Of a DNA stretch of 9,919 bases, positions 1 through 6,577 are shown piece by piece. Both the position numbers and the translations under genes were made by a program. Origin of the DNA: an uncultured Paracoccaceae bacterium (lineage in GTDB: Bacteria > Pseudomonadota > Alphaproteobacteria > Rhodobacterales > Rhodobacteraceae); NCBI GenBank assembly GCA_937916485.1, contig CALFSV010000245.1, positions 1 through 9,919 of the forward strand, in the 5' to 3' direction. The stretch's first letter is position 1. The number at the start of each line of letters is the position of its first letter. The notes below the pieces were generated by a model. That model was not told the origin of the DNA. It saw only the letters and a list, made by a program, of their open reading frames with translations, and searched no databases.

Positions 1-111
1 AAGATCTTCCACGTTACGGAGTGAGAGCGGAAAACGAACGTACAGCATCACAGCTACGCGGATGATGTCTGGGCTCGTTTTAAAGGACCTGAATGGAGAG
101 CGTTTTATCAT
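1..111 (-). CDS. IS6-family transposase, N-terminal fragment (cut by window edge)
   Basis: DDE-type transposase that mobilises IS6 elements by replicative (cointegrate) transposition. Only the first 37 residues are in the window. They read MIKRSPFRSFKTSP, then a segment with IIRVAVMLYVRFPLSLRN and finally VEDL. This R-SPF...SP-IIR-AV-YVRFPLSLRNVEDL pattern is the typical N-terminus of the alphaproteobacterial branch of IS6 transposases. The family continues with a helix-turn-helix and the DDE domain, which lie outside the window. The ATG (complement of 109-111) is the first possible start, because an in-frame TAG sits 12 bases upstream. No strong Shine-Dalgarno sequence precedes it. The reading frame is intact as far as can be seen; whether the full element is functional is unknown. 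Confidence 0.87.
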   Translation of the reverse strand, partial: MIKRSPFRSFKTSPDIIRVAVMLYVRFPLSLRNVEDL

Positions 112-168
112 ACGGCGAGGCTACGAAACCGCCCGCCCCGTCTCAAGTTAGTTTTGCTTGAAAGTACC
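1..168 (-). mobile_element. IS6-family insertion sequence, one end only
   Basis: This is the end of an IS6-family element that continues off the left edge. The support is the transposase N-terminus encoded on the minus strand (see next entry). The outer boundary is inferred. Read on the minus strand from 168, the sequence begins GGTACTTTCAAGCAAAA, which resembles the IS6-type terminal repeat pattern (GGCACTGTTGCAAA in IS26) only loosely. That would put the element's end about 57 bp before the transposase ATG, close to the short leader seen in IS26. IS6 elements usually duplicate 8 bp of target; the adjacent 8 bp (169-176, TACAAATA) is the candidate duplication, but the other end is not in the window, so neither the repeat nor the duplication can be confirmed. 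Confidence 0.6.
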
Positions 169-225
169 TACAAATACACCCTGCCCATTTCAACGTGTGG
201 TTTTTTTGAATGAGTTGGCGTGCTC

Positions 226-251
226 TTGACTGGACCATCGATCTTTACAAT
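226..251 (+). promoter_or_regulatory. Possible promoter for the LysR gene
   Basis: TTGACT (226-231) and TACAAT (246-251) each match five of six bases of the sigma-70 -35 and -10 consensus. The spacer is only 14 bases, shorter than the usual 16 to 18, so this is a weak prediction. It would start transcription near 258, leaving a leader of about 60 bases that contains the candidate LysR-type box. Confidence 0.22.
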
Positions 252-263
252 TTTGCTAGACTT

Positions 264-278
264 ATCTGAATTTTTGAT
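264..278 (+). promoter_or_regulatory. Candidate LysR-type regulator box (ATC-N9-GAT)
   Basis: The 15-mer ATCTGAATTTTTGAT has the inverted-repeat form ATC-N9-GAT, which contains T-N11-A (T265 to A277), the general recognition pattern of LysR-type regulators and the form known from NodD boxes. It lies about 40 bases upstream of the LysR start, a suitable place for autoregulation. The motif is short and could occur by chance in A+T-rich DNA. Confidence 0.35.
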
Positions 279-318
279 GCTACTTAAGTCTTAATATCGG
301 TTTATTAGTTAGAATGAA

Positions 319-1290
319 ATGACTTATCCTCGCATAAAAATACGTGCACTTCAGGCTTTTGTAGCTGTGTTTGAAGAACAATCCTTCAGTCGGGCAGCTG
401 AGCGGGAAAACACAACTCAATCGGGAATGTCTACACAAGTGAAGGAACTTGAACTAACCCTCGGCACTCAATTGCTAATTCGTGAGCGTAAGAAACTCAT
501 GCTAACTCCAGCCGGTAAGATCATCTACCGCGAGGGGCAAAGTATATTAAAAGCCTTGATGGCGACAGAAAAATCCGTGAGCGAAATGCAAGGTGGAGTC
601 GCGGGGCTGGTACGATTTGGCATGATCCCGTCGCTAACACGATCGGCTCTTATTCCCGCACTTGCACAGTTCAAATCAGAATTTCCGGATGTTGAGCTGT
701 CGTTGCTGGAAGAGTATAGCTACTCGCTGATGCGCCGGGTCCTGGACGGTGAGCTTGATTTTGCGCTCGTACCTTCGACAGACGTACCGTCTGGGCTTAC
801 TGCGCGTTTTGTTGGCCGTGATCGTGAAATGCTTGTATCGAATGCAACATCTCACTCAGATCATGATCATATGATAGAAGTGCCACTTTCCTCCTTGCAA
901 GGCGCCCGATTGATTGTTCCGTCGCGCTTAAATGTCCGGCGCAAACGGATTGATACGTTACTGAACACGCACGGAATTCATGTTGCTGAGCTTTTGGAAA
1001 TGGACGGCATGTTGGTAACTCTCGAAATGATAGGCGCAACAGATTGGGTTGCAATCCTACCTTGGGCGATTTGTCATCGAGATCGATTAGGCGACGTGCG
1101 TCGCTTGAACCCGATCAAGGATCCGCCTATCAGCCTGGACTATGTATTGGTTGAGAAAACAGAAGCCGCACAACCACAGGCCGCCCGCCTTCTTGTAGAC
1201 TGTCTGATCCAGCATATTGCCAAAATTCTGGCCGATAAAACTTCTGGTAACGATATAGGAAATCCCGAACCGCTGCATCAGAAAATATGA
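319..1290 (+). CDS. LysR-family transcriptional regulator
   Basis: Cytoplasmic DNA-binding regulator of 323 residues, the usual LysR length. The N-terminal winged helix-turn-helix covers roughly residues 8-66, with the family pattern AFVAVFEEQSFSRAAE, then TQSGMSTQVKELE, LGTQLL and LTPAG. A linker helix follows, then a periplasmic-binding-protein-like effector domain from about residue 95 (GLVRFGMIPS) to about 300. Effectors of this class are usually small acids or pathway intermediates. The ATG at 319 fits the family N-terminus; its Shine-Dalgarno is weak. A two-codon reading frame ATGAAATGA (314-322) overlaps the start, probably by chance. The gene is visibly more A+T-rich than the ABC genes downstream. 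It is followed after 57 bases by the HIBADH-family dehydrogenase on the same strand, so that cluster is its most likely target. The effector is unknown. Confidence 0.93.
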   Translation: MTYPRIKIRALQAFVAVFEEQSFSRAAERENTTQSGMSTQVKELELTLGTQLLIRERKKLMLTPAGKIIYREGQSILKALMATEKSVSEMQGGVAGLVRFGMIPSLTRSALIPALAQFKSEFPDVELSLLEEYSYSLMRRVLDGELDFALVPSTDVPSGLTARFVGRDREMLVSNATSHSDHDHMIEVPLSSLQGARLIVPSRLNVRRKRIDTLLNTHGIHVAELLEMDGMLVTLEMIGATDWVAILPWAICHRDRLGDVRRLNPIKDPPISLDYVLVEKTEAAQPQAARLLVDCLIQHIAKILADKTSGNDIGNPEPLHQKI

Positions 1291-1347
1291 TTCTGCATCC
1301 CATGTTTTTGTGAAAAGGTAAAACACGCAACAATGGAGAACTTTGGC

Positions 1348-2229
1348 ATGACCGTTGGCATTGTAGGCTTGGGAAATATGGGGCGACCAATCGCGGAACA
1401 CCTCAGCGAGGTGGGCGAAACACTCGTTCTTTGGAACCGAACCTCCAGCAAGGCCGAGGGGATTCCTAACAGCACGATTATGAAATCGCCATGCGCTGTC
1501 GCTGAATCAGCCGACCTCGTGCTGTCCATTCTCGCAGATGATCGCGCCCTGCAAGCAGCTTATGATGGGCGCGGTGGGATTTTGGAAGCGAATCTTACTG
1601 GTAAGACGGTCATTGAGCTTTGCACCACCTCACCCGAAACAGTCATCGCGTTGGAACAGGCCGTAGAGGCCCGAGGTGGCCTATTCCTTGAATGTCCAGT
1701 TAGTGGTAATGTGGTCCCTGCCCGCTCTGGACAATTGATGGGTTTGGCAGCTGGCAAACAGTCAGCGTTTGACATTGCGCGCCCACTTTTGGACAAGATG
1801 ACACGCAGGTTGGAATATCTAGGACCTACGGGGGCCGGTGCGGCTATGAAACTGGCCGTAAATCTTCCGTTGATGGTATACTGGAGCGCATTGGGTGAGG
1901 CTGCCAGTCTGGCCCTATCTAAAGGGATCAACCCAGCCCTCGTCTTTGATATCCTAACCGACAGTTCCGGCGCCATTGTTCCGGCCCAAAAACGTGTACC
2001 ACCGATTTTGAAGATGATGACAGAGGGTGACCCCGGCGCGGTGGGCCTTAGCATGACCAACGGCGTGAAAGATTTGAAATTGATGTGTGACCTTGCCGAG
2101 AAAACGGGCGGGCCTTCTGGTGTGGTATCTGCAGCTCTCGCGATGGCACAGGCCGCTGCGGATGATGGTTGGGCAGACTATGATTGCTCCCTTGTCGGAG
2201 TTCATGCGCAAAAGGGTAAAAAGACATGA
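1348..2229 (+). CDS. NAD(P)-dependent beta-hydroxyacid dehydrogenase (HIBADH family)
   Basis: Predicted 293-residue cytosolic oxidoreductase acting on a beta-hydroxyacid or reducing the matching semialdehyde. The N-terminal Rossmann fold begins MTVGIVGLGNMG (GxGxxG at 7-12). Strand beta-2 ends in WNRT (29-32), an arrangement seen in NADPH-preferring glyoxylate/succinic semialdehyde reductases, so NADP is favoured by inference. The substrate loop CPVSG is at 116-120. The catalytic lysine motif K-x3-N is present as K168 and N172. The C-terminal all-alpha domain is complete. I chose ATG 1348 over the in-frame ATG at 1333 because GGAGA (1335-1339) then serves as ribosome binding site at good spacing and the protein begins directly with its first beta strand. 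Its stop overlaps the next start (ATGA). Alternatives include 3-hydroxyisobutyrate, tartronate semialdehyde or 6-phosphogluconate-like activity; the substrate is unassigned. Confidence 0.9.
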   Translation: MTVGIVGLGNMGRPIAEHLSEVGETLVLWNRTSSKAEGIPNSTIMKSPCAVAESADLVLSILADDRALQAAYDGRGGILEANLTGKTVIELCTTSPETVIALEQAVEARGGLFLECPVSGNVVPARSGQLMGLAAGKQSAFDIARPLLDKMTRRLEYLGPTGAGAAMKLAVNLPLMVYWSALGEAASLALSKGINPALVFDILTDSSGAIVPAQKRVPPILKMMTEGDPGAVGLSMTNGVKDLKLMCDLAEKTGGPSGVVSAALAMAQAAADDGWADYDCSLVGVHAQKGKKT

Positions 2230-3218
2230 TTGGCACGGCCTTGGTTGGTTTTGGCTGGTGGGGTCAGCATATTGCGAGACGTTTAAAGGACCATCCAGAA
2301 TTCGATTTGCGCTGCGTTGTGGAACCCATGGTTAGCGCGCACGGGGACATCGCGGCCCTCGGCCTGACACCTGTTTCCAGTTATGATGATGCTATTTCCG
2401 ATCAGACAGTACAGGCGGTGATCCTAACCTCGCCCAACGATCTGCACGATATCCAGATCGCGCAGGCTGTGGATGCTGGAAAGCATGTATTCTGCGAAAA
2501 GCCACTTTCCCTTTCTGCCACCAATGCTCGTAAAAGCGTGGAAAGCTGTCGCGCTAGCGGACTTGTCCTTGGCATCGGCCATGAACGCAGATTTGAGCCC
2601 GCAATTCTAGCCCTGCGCAAACTGCTAGATGACGGCGCACTTGGAACGATCATGCACACGGAAATGGCGTTCAGTCATGACAAGCTGATTGGCCTGACGG
2701 CCGACAGTTGGCGGACCTCAAAGGCGTTTGCCCCAGCAGCGGGAATGACGCAGATGGGCATTCACCTTACCGATCTTCTGATCGCGTTCTATGGCCCTGT
2801 CGCGTCGCTACACGCCTTTACTGCCGACCGCAGTTTGGGTTGGGAAACGGGTGACGTTGTCACCGTCCAGTTGCAGTTCAAGGCAGGAATGACAGCGACC
2901 TTGCAGGCAATTCTGCACACCCCCCATTTCATTCGCACCCATGTATTTGGCAGCGAAATGTGGGTAGAGATTCGCAATGCGACGCACCCAGACACGCCGG
3001 GTGGCAAGTCCACGATGGAAAGATATCGCAGCATTGAGGATACCGAAACCGAGGTTTTTGACTGGACTGATAGTGTCACAGCTAACCTAGAAGCCTTTGG
3101 TGCGGCGATCCGTGGTGAGGCCGAATATCCTTATTCCGACTTCGAATTACTGCACAATATTAAGGTTTTAAACGCAATCATGCAGTCCGCCGAAACAGGG
3201 GAGGCAGTTCATCTTTAG
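2226..3218 (+). CDS. Gfo/Idh/MocA-family oxidoreductase
   Basis: Predicted 330-residue NAD(P)-dependent dehydrogenase of the Gfo/Idh/MocA family, whose members oxidise inositols, sugars, sugar acids and, in some cases, aromatic dihydrodiols. The Rossmann domain starts MIGTALVGFGWWG (GxGxxG at 8-13). The family hallmark EKP is at 91-93 (HVFCEKPLS), where lysine 92 normally contacts cofactor and substrate. The C-terminal alpha/beta domain carries a GMTQMGIHLTDLL segment with H180 and D183, at the place of the family's catalytic histidine. The start overlaps the preceding stop by four bases (ATGA), with AAAGGG at 2211-2216 as a weak ribosome binding site, so the two dehydrogenases are probably translationally coupled and work in one pathway. 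It could be a dihydrodiol or inositol-type dehydrogenase; I cannot choose from the sequence. Confidence 0.92.
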   Translation: MIGTALVGFGWWGQHIARRLKDHPEFDLRCVVEPMVSAHGDIAALGLTPVSSYDDAISDQTVQAVILTSPNDLHDIQIAQAVDAGKHVFCEKPLSLSATNARKSVESCRASGLVLGIGHERRFEPAILALRKLLDDGALGTIMHTEMAFSHDKLIGLTADSWRTSKAFAPAAGMTQMGIHLTDLLIAFYGPVASLHAFTADRSLGWETGDVVTVQLQFKAGMTATLQAILHTPHFIRTHVFGSEMWVEIRNATHPDTPGGKSTMERYRSIEDTETEVFDWTDSVTANLEAFGAAIRGEAEYPYSDFELLHNIKVLNAIMQSAETGEAVHL

Positions 3219-3322
3219 GGCCATACACTGCTATCGGGATTCTCGATACTGACTATAACAAGGTATGAATTGACCTAAGTTAAAGCCCTCACCTACGCTC
3301 TGTGGAATATCAGGGGGATTGC
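3219..3322 (+). promoter_or_regulatory. Promoter/operator region ahead of the GntR gene
   Basis: A gap of about 100 bases between the two gene blocks. TTGACC (3270-3275) is a good -35 and TACGCT (3294-3299) a poor -10 at 18-base spacing. The -35 sits inside an imperfect 14-bp palindrome TTGACCTAAGTTAA (3270-3283, five of seven pairs match), a plausible operator for GntR autorepression. Further upstream, 3232-3248 can form a 7-bp stem (TATCGGG/TCTCGATA region, one G-T pair) with a 3-base loop but no T-run, so it is not a standard terminator. The promoter assignment is inference. Confidence 0.35.
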
Positions 3323-3976
3323 ATGCAAACCGGTCTAATACGCCATCGCATATTTGATGAGCTGCGTGACGCTATCATGTCGTGCGCGCTCCAGCCTGGG
3401 TCAGAATTGCGCGAAGGCGAGCTTGCACAGCAATATGGTGTTTCAAAATCTCCGATCCGCGATGCGCTTCAGAAGCTGGAATTTGAAGGTCTGGTGCAAA
3501 TAGCATCACGGCAAGGCCACCGTGTCGTGCCCATCTCTGTCGGTGACGCGCATGACATCTTGGACCTGCGCGAAACATTAGAGCAGGCCGCCGTCAAGAA
3601 AATCGTGGCCGAAGCCGTAAACAAAGATCTTGAAACCCTGAACAAATTTCGCGTGACGGATATGGCAACATTGCGTTCCTTCGCCGCTTACAACCGCGAT
3701 TTTCACGCTGAAATTTGCCGACTCGCGGGCAACGCCCGCCAATCGGCGGTTATGCAAAGCCTGATGGATAACTATGAGCGGCTTTGCATTGTGTCTTTGT
3801 CTTCACGCCGCCAGCAGGCTGCGGCTATGGCTGCCGCCCTCAAAGATCATAACGACATAATTGACGCGCTGCAGGCCCGCGATGGCCGCAAGGCCGCGCG
3901 CTTGTCCGGCAAGCACATTCGCAAATCGCAAAGCCAAATCATGCGTGGCCTCAACAGCCGCACCGTCGTTAGATAA
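3323..3976 (+). CDS. GntR-family transcriptional regulator, FadR/FCD type
   Basis: Predicted 217-residue DNA-binding regulator. The N-terminal winged helix (about 5-70) has the GntR pattern IFDELRDAIMS, LQPGSELRE, ELAQQYGVSKSPIRDALQKL and EGLV. The C-terminal all-helical FCD domain (about 76-205) keeps the metal/effector pocket: N124 and H128 (NRDFH), H176 (KDHND) and H198 (GKHI). FCD regulators typically bind carboxylates and repress catabolic genes until the substrate arrives. I chose ATG 3323 because AGGGGG (3312-3317) lies five bases upstream; the in-frame GTG at 3302 would add only seven residues and lacks such a site. It sits immediately upstream of the ABC importer genes, separated by 65 bases holding a perfect palindrome, so it most likely controls the importer and downstream enzymes. 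The effector is not known. Confidence 0.92.
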   Translation: MQTGLIRHRIFDELRDAIMSCALQPGSELREGELAQQYGVSKSPIRDALQKLEFEGLVQIASRQGHRVVPISVGDAHDILDLRETLEQAAVKKIVAEAVNKDLETLNKFRVTDMATLRSFAAYNRDFHAEICRLAGNARQSAVMQSLMDNYERLCIVSLSSRRQQAAAMAAALKDHNDIIDALQARDGRKAARLSGKHIRKSQSQIMRGLNSRTVVR

Positions 3977-3993
3977 AGGAATAGGCCACATCG

Positions 3994-4003
3994 TGATATA
4001 TCA
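3994..4003. promoter_or_regulatory. Perfect 10-bp palindrome, candidate operator
   Basis: TGATATATCA is a perfect 10-bp palindrome centred in the 65-base gap between the GntR gene and the ABC ATPase gene. Its place and symmetry suit a dimeric repressor such as the adjacent GntR protein. I saw no second copy in the other intergenic regions, and a palindrome of this length in A+T-rich sequence can be accidental. Confidence 0.3.
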
Positions 4004-4041
4004 AGGTTACATTTCAGTTGGATCAAAATGGAGAGTGGGTC

Positions 4042-4827
4042 ATGGTTAAGCATGAACAATCCATGGCTGCCGCAGGCGACGTTGTTGTGTCTGGTCTTAA
4101 TGTCGGGAAAACCTTTGCTGCGGGCACCGTTGTTGCGTTGGAAAATGCGAATTTTGACATCAAGCGCGGATCGTTCGTGTCGTTGGTAGGCCCATCCGGC
4201 TGTGGCAAGTCCACGTTGCTGCGATTGGTGTCTGGTCTGATCGAACCAACGTCAGGTGAAATCGAAGTCCACGGCACGCCTGTCAATGGCCCCCGCGCCG
4301 ATATCAGCATGATGTTCCAGAAGGCGACGCTGCTTGACTGGCGAACGTCGTTGGAAAACGTGCTTTTACCAACTGAAATCAACGGAACACCTTCTAAGGC
4401 CGACAAGAACCGCGCCTTAGATCTCTTAAAGCTTGTCGGGCTTGAGGACTTTGCGTTTTCGTTCCCCGCACAACTGTCTGGCGGCATGCAACAACGCGTT
4501 GCCTTGGCACGCCTCTTGCAAACCGGAGCGGATATTTTGTTACTTGATGAGCCATTTGGCGCGTTGGATGAATTTACCCGTGAACATTTAAATACCGAAC
4601 TAATGCGGATCGTGGCCGAGGTCAGGGCGACGGCCATTTTTGTAACCCACAATATAACAGAGGCTATTTTCCTTGCCGATCAAGTTGTTGTTATGACATC
4701 GCGGCCCGGTCGCATGGCCAAGATTATTAATGTGGATCTTGAACGCCCACGTCCGCTTTCAATCCAGACGTCCGTTGAATTTAACAAGCTGGTGGAAGAC
4801 GTTCGCGAAACATTAGGGGCCGTATAA
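4042..4827 (+). CDS. ABC importer ATP-binding protein (NitT/TauT type)
   Basis: Predicted 261-residue ATPase that powers the adjacent importer at the cytoplasmic face of the inner membrane. All motifs are present: Walker A GPSGCGKST (50-58), Q-loop Q93 in MMFQKATLLDW, signature LSGGMQQR (145-152), Walker B ILLLDEP (165-171), D-loop GALDEF (173-178) and switch histidine H203 in VTHNITEA. The MxFQ...LLxW pattern and overall length are typical of the nitrate/sulfonate/taurine subfamily (SsuB/TauB/NrtD-like), which also imports thiamine precursors and aromatic acids. ATG 4042 has GGAGAG (4030-4035) six bases upstream and is preferred over the in-frame TTG at 4018. Its stop TAA overlaps the next ATG by one base (TAATG), indicating translational coupling with the first permease. 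Confidence 0.95.
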   Translation: MVKHEQSMAAAGDVVVSGLNVGKTFAAGTVVALENANFDIKRGSFVSLVGPSGCGKSTLLRLVSGLIEPTSGEIEVHGTPVNGPRADISMMFQKATLLDWRTSLENVLLPTEINGTPSKADKNRALDLLKLVGLEDFAFSFPAQLSGGMQQRVALARLLQTGADILLLDEPFGALDEFTREHLNTELMRIVAEVRATAIFVTHNITEAIFLADQVVVMTSRPGRMAKIINVDLERPRPLSIQTSVEFNKLVEDVRETLGAV

Positions 4828-5687
4828 TGGCCGTGCAAGACGCCACTTCTGAAGTCCTTGTCGACACATTAGAGCGCAGCTTGCGCAATCGTCGTATCGC
4901 CAAGCATGTTGGTATCTTTTTGACGTTGACCCTTCTGTGGGAACTCGGCTCTCGGATGGGATGGCTTGACCCGCTGTTTTATCCCCGTCCCTCCAACATC
5001 ATACGCTCTTTCTGGCTGATCTATTTCCAAAATGCGAACGTTTGGTTTCACCTGTATTCAACCATTAGCCTTGTAATCATAGGCTGGGTTCTCGGATCTA
5101 TGCTTGGCATCGGTCTTGGCGCGCTCGTCGGCTTTAATACGGTGATCCGCCGCTTCCTGAAACCCTATGTCATCGTGCTAGAAGCGACGCCGCGTATTGC
5201 GGTGGCCCCGTTGCTGATCGCGGCCCTCGGGTTTGGTGTAAACTCTAAATTGGCGATCATAATGTTGGTTTGCTTTTTTGCGCCTTTCATCAACACCCTG
5301 TCTGGCGTCATTAATGTAAACGAAGAACGGTTAGAACTTTTCAGATCCATGCGCGCTTCAAAGACCCAAATTCTGCGCAAGCTGGTGCTGCCAGATGCAA
5401 TTCCCGTAATTATGGCTGGCGAACGCCTCGCACTGACCGCCGCCTTGTCTGGTGCATTGGTTGCGGAATTCATCCAGCGCGACAAGGGGATCGGTTCACT
5501 GATCCTCGTGTATACGCGTAACCTAAACATGGCATCGGCCTTTGCTTGCATTTTCACCCTGACGATCATCGGCTTCCTGATTTTCAAGGGTATGGAAAAA
5601 CTCGATCACTATATCGCCTACTGGAAGTACGAAGGCGGGCGGGAACGGATGAGCTCAAAACGCAAACGCACGATGGTGGAACCATGA
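4827..5687 (+). CDS. ABC importer permease, first of two (NitT/TauT type)
   Basis: Predicted 286-residue inner-membrane subunit of the BPD_transp_1 family. Hydrophobic segments lie at about 28-45, 76-100, 115-135, 140-162, 198-218 and 236-256, which fits six membrane helices. The cytoplasmic EAA coupling loop, which docks on the ATPase, is at about 166-193 (ELFRSMRASKT then LVLPDAIP). The glycine that normally follows in the SLGAS position is replaced by R176, unlike in the second permease. The C-terminus is basic (SSKRKRTMVEP). AGGGG (4815-4819) provides a ribosome binding site at seven bases, and the gene overlaps its neighbours on both sides (TAATG upstream, ATGA downstream). Most NitT/TauT systems have one permease gene; two different ones in tandem suggest a heterodimeric channel. 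Confidence 0.94.
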   Translation: MAVQDATSEVLVDTLERSLRNRRIAKHVGIFLTLTLLWELGSRMGWLDPLFYPRPSNIIRSFWLIYFQNANVWFHLYSTISLVIIGWVLGSMLGIGLGALVGFNTVIRRFLKPYVIVLEATPRIAVAPLLIAALGFGVNSKLAIIMLVCFFAPFINTLSGVINVNEERLELFRSMRASKTQILRKLVLPDAIPVIMAGERLALTAALSGALVAEFIQRDKGIGSLILVYTRNLNMASAFACIFTLTIIGFLIFKGMEKLDHYIAYWKYEGGRERMSSKRKRTMVEP

Positions 5688-6544
5688 GCGTGTCTGATCA
5701 GCCGATCCCTCTCTCTGGCCGCATTCTGGACATTGGTGTCCGGTTCCTACCCCATCTTGTGCTGTTCGCAGTCATCATCGGCGCATGGGAAATCTCGGTT
5801 GCTACAGGTTTAATTACATCCATCATCATTCCCCGCCCCAGTGCAATATGGAGTGCAATTGTTGAGCTATACATCACCGAAGGCACGATCTATCGGCATT
5901 TTTTCATCACCCTAACTGAGGCCGTGGTCGGTTTTGCGATTGGTGCAGGCGTGGCCGTAAGTCTTGCGATTGCATCATCCCTTTGGGACCCTTTCCGCCG
6001 GTATGTCACGCCCTATGCCGTTGTGCTGAACGTAACCCCCGGCATCGCATTGACCCCCGTGATTATCGCTTGGTTCGGCTACGGGATGGGATCAAAAATC
6101 GCACTGGCAGCGATCATTTCATTCTTTCCGATCTTTGTGAACACCTTGACAGGTCTGGTTCAGGTTGATGAAGACCGCGAAGAATTGTTTAATTCCCTCG
6201 GCGCGTCCAACGTTCAAGTATTTCGTAAACTGAGAGCCCCCGCAGCCCTTCCGCTGATGTTCGCGGGTTTCAAGATTGGCCTGACGACAGCCTTAATTGG
6301 CGCGGTCGTCGCGGAATTTGCGCAAGCCACCGATGGCGTCGGTGTCCTGATGAGCCGCTTTTCGTTCCAACTGAACATGGCAGCGTCACTGGCGACGCTT
6401 CTGAGCATGACGGTGATTGGTCTGATCTTATTTTATTCAATGGAGTTTCTCGACGACCGGATTGTGTTCTGGCGTCGTGAGTCCCGGCGCGCGGCTGCGT
6501 CCCGCGCACGGGCACGTACCTGGGCCGCCCAGGCGAAGAAATGA
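5684..6544 (+). CDS. ABC importer permease, second of two (NitT/TauT type)
   Basis: Predicted 286-residue inner-membrane permease of the same family and length as its neighbour, but clearly diverged in sequence. Hydrophobic segments are at about 22-42, 73-99, 108-130, 137-158, 195-213 and 233-252. Its EAA loop (166-190) is the canonical form EELFNSLGAS...APAALP, with the conserved glycine at G173. The C-terminal tail (about 264-286) is rich in arginine and alanine. The reading frame is open further upstream inside the first permease, but the start is taken at ATG 5684 because it makes the ATGA overlap with the preceding stop and follows GGTGG (5675-5679). It presumably pairs with the first permease to form the translocation channel for one substrate. 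Confidence 0.94.
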   Translation: MSVSDQPIPLSGRILDIGVRFLPHLVLFAVIIGAWEISVATGLITSIIIPRPSAIWSAIVELYITEGTIYRHFFITLTEAVVGFAIGAGVAVSLAIASSLWDPFRRYVTPYAVVLNVTPGIALTPVIIAWFGYGMGSKIALAAIISFFPIFVNTLTGLVQVDEDREELFNSLGASNVQVFRKLRAPAALPLMFAGFKIGLTTALIGAVVAEFAQATDGVGVLMSRFSFQLNMAASLATLLSMTVIGLILFYSMEFLDDRIVFWRRESRRAAASRARARTWAAQAKK

Positions 6545-6577
6545 CGCGCACAAACGACTTTTCTAGGAGGAAAGCAA

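Larger units (their letters stand above)
169..318. other. Intergenic region between the IS end and the LysR gene
   Basis: About 150 bases of A+T-rich DNA with no credible open reading frame on either strand. It holds a T7 run (201-207), a weak promoter-like pair (226-251), a candidate LysR-type box (264-278), an 8-bp palindrome ACTTAAGT (282-289), and TAAT-N8-ATTA (292-307). LysR regulators are often transcribed divergently from their target gene; here the divergent position is occupied by the IS6 element, so any former divergent partner is absent or displaced. Confidence 0.6.

Noticed and set aside
2..151. Plus-strand open frame of 49 codons at the left edge, possible 3' end of a gene
   Set aside because: The opposite strand at 1-111 gives a clear IS6 transposase N-terminus, which explains the region; the plus-strand translation resembles nothing known to me.
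175..207. ACAC/GTGT stem followed by seven T residues as a terminator
   Set aside because: Only four pairs form around a 15-base or longer loop, too weak for an intrinsic terminator.
314..322. Two-codon upstream frame ATGAAATGA overlapping the LysR start
   Set aside because: It has no ribosome binding site and such short frames are frequent by chance in A+T-rich leaders.
860..869. Palindrome GATCATGATC inside the LysR gene
   Set aside because: It lies in coding sequence for a histidine/aspartate-rich stretch and is readily explained by codon choice.
1560..2060. Minus-strand open frame (166 codons) opposite the first HIBADH-family gene
   Set aside because: It is antisense to a gene with intact Rossmann and catalytic motifs and has no family pattern or ribosome binding site that I can see.
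3232..3248. Hairpin after the Gfo/Idh/MocA gene as a transcription terminator
   Set aside because: The stem is only seven pairs including a G-T pair and no T-run follows, so termination cannot be claimed.
4023..4652. Long minus-strand open frame (209 codons) opposite the ABC ATPase gene
   Set aside because: The plus strand carries every ABC ATPase motif in order. The antisense translation is a low-complexity serine/proline-rich shadow without recognisable motifs.
5546..5683. Upstream in-frame extension of the second permease
   Set aside because: These 46 codons lie inside the first permease and are hydrophilic and histidine-rich; the ATGA start at 5684 with a nearby GGTGG is far more likely.
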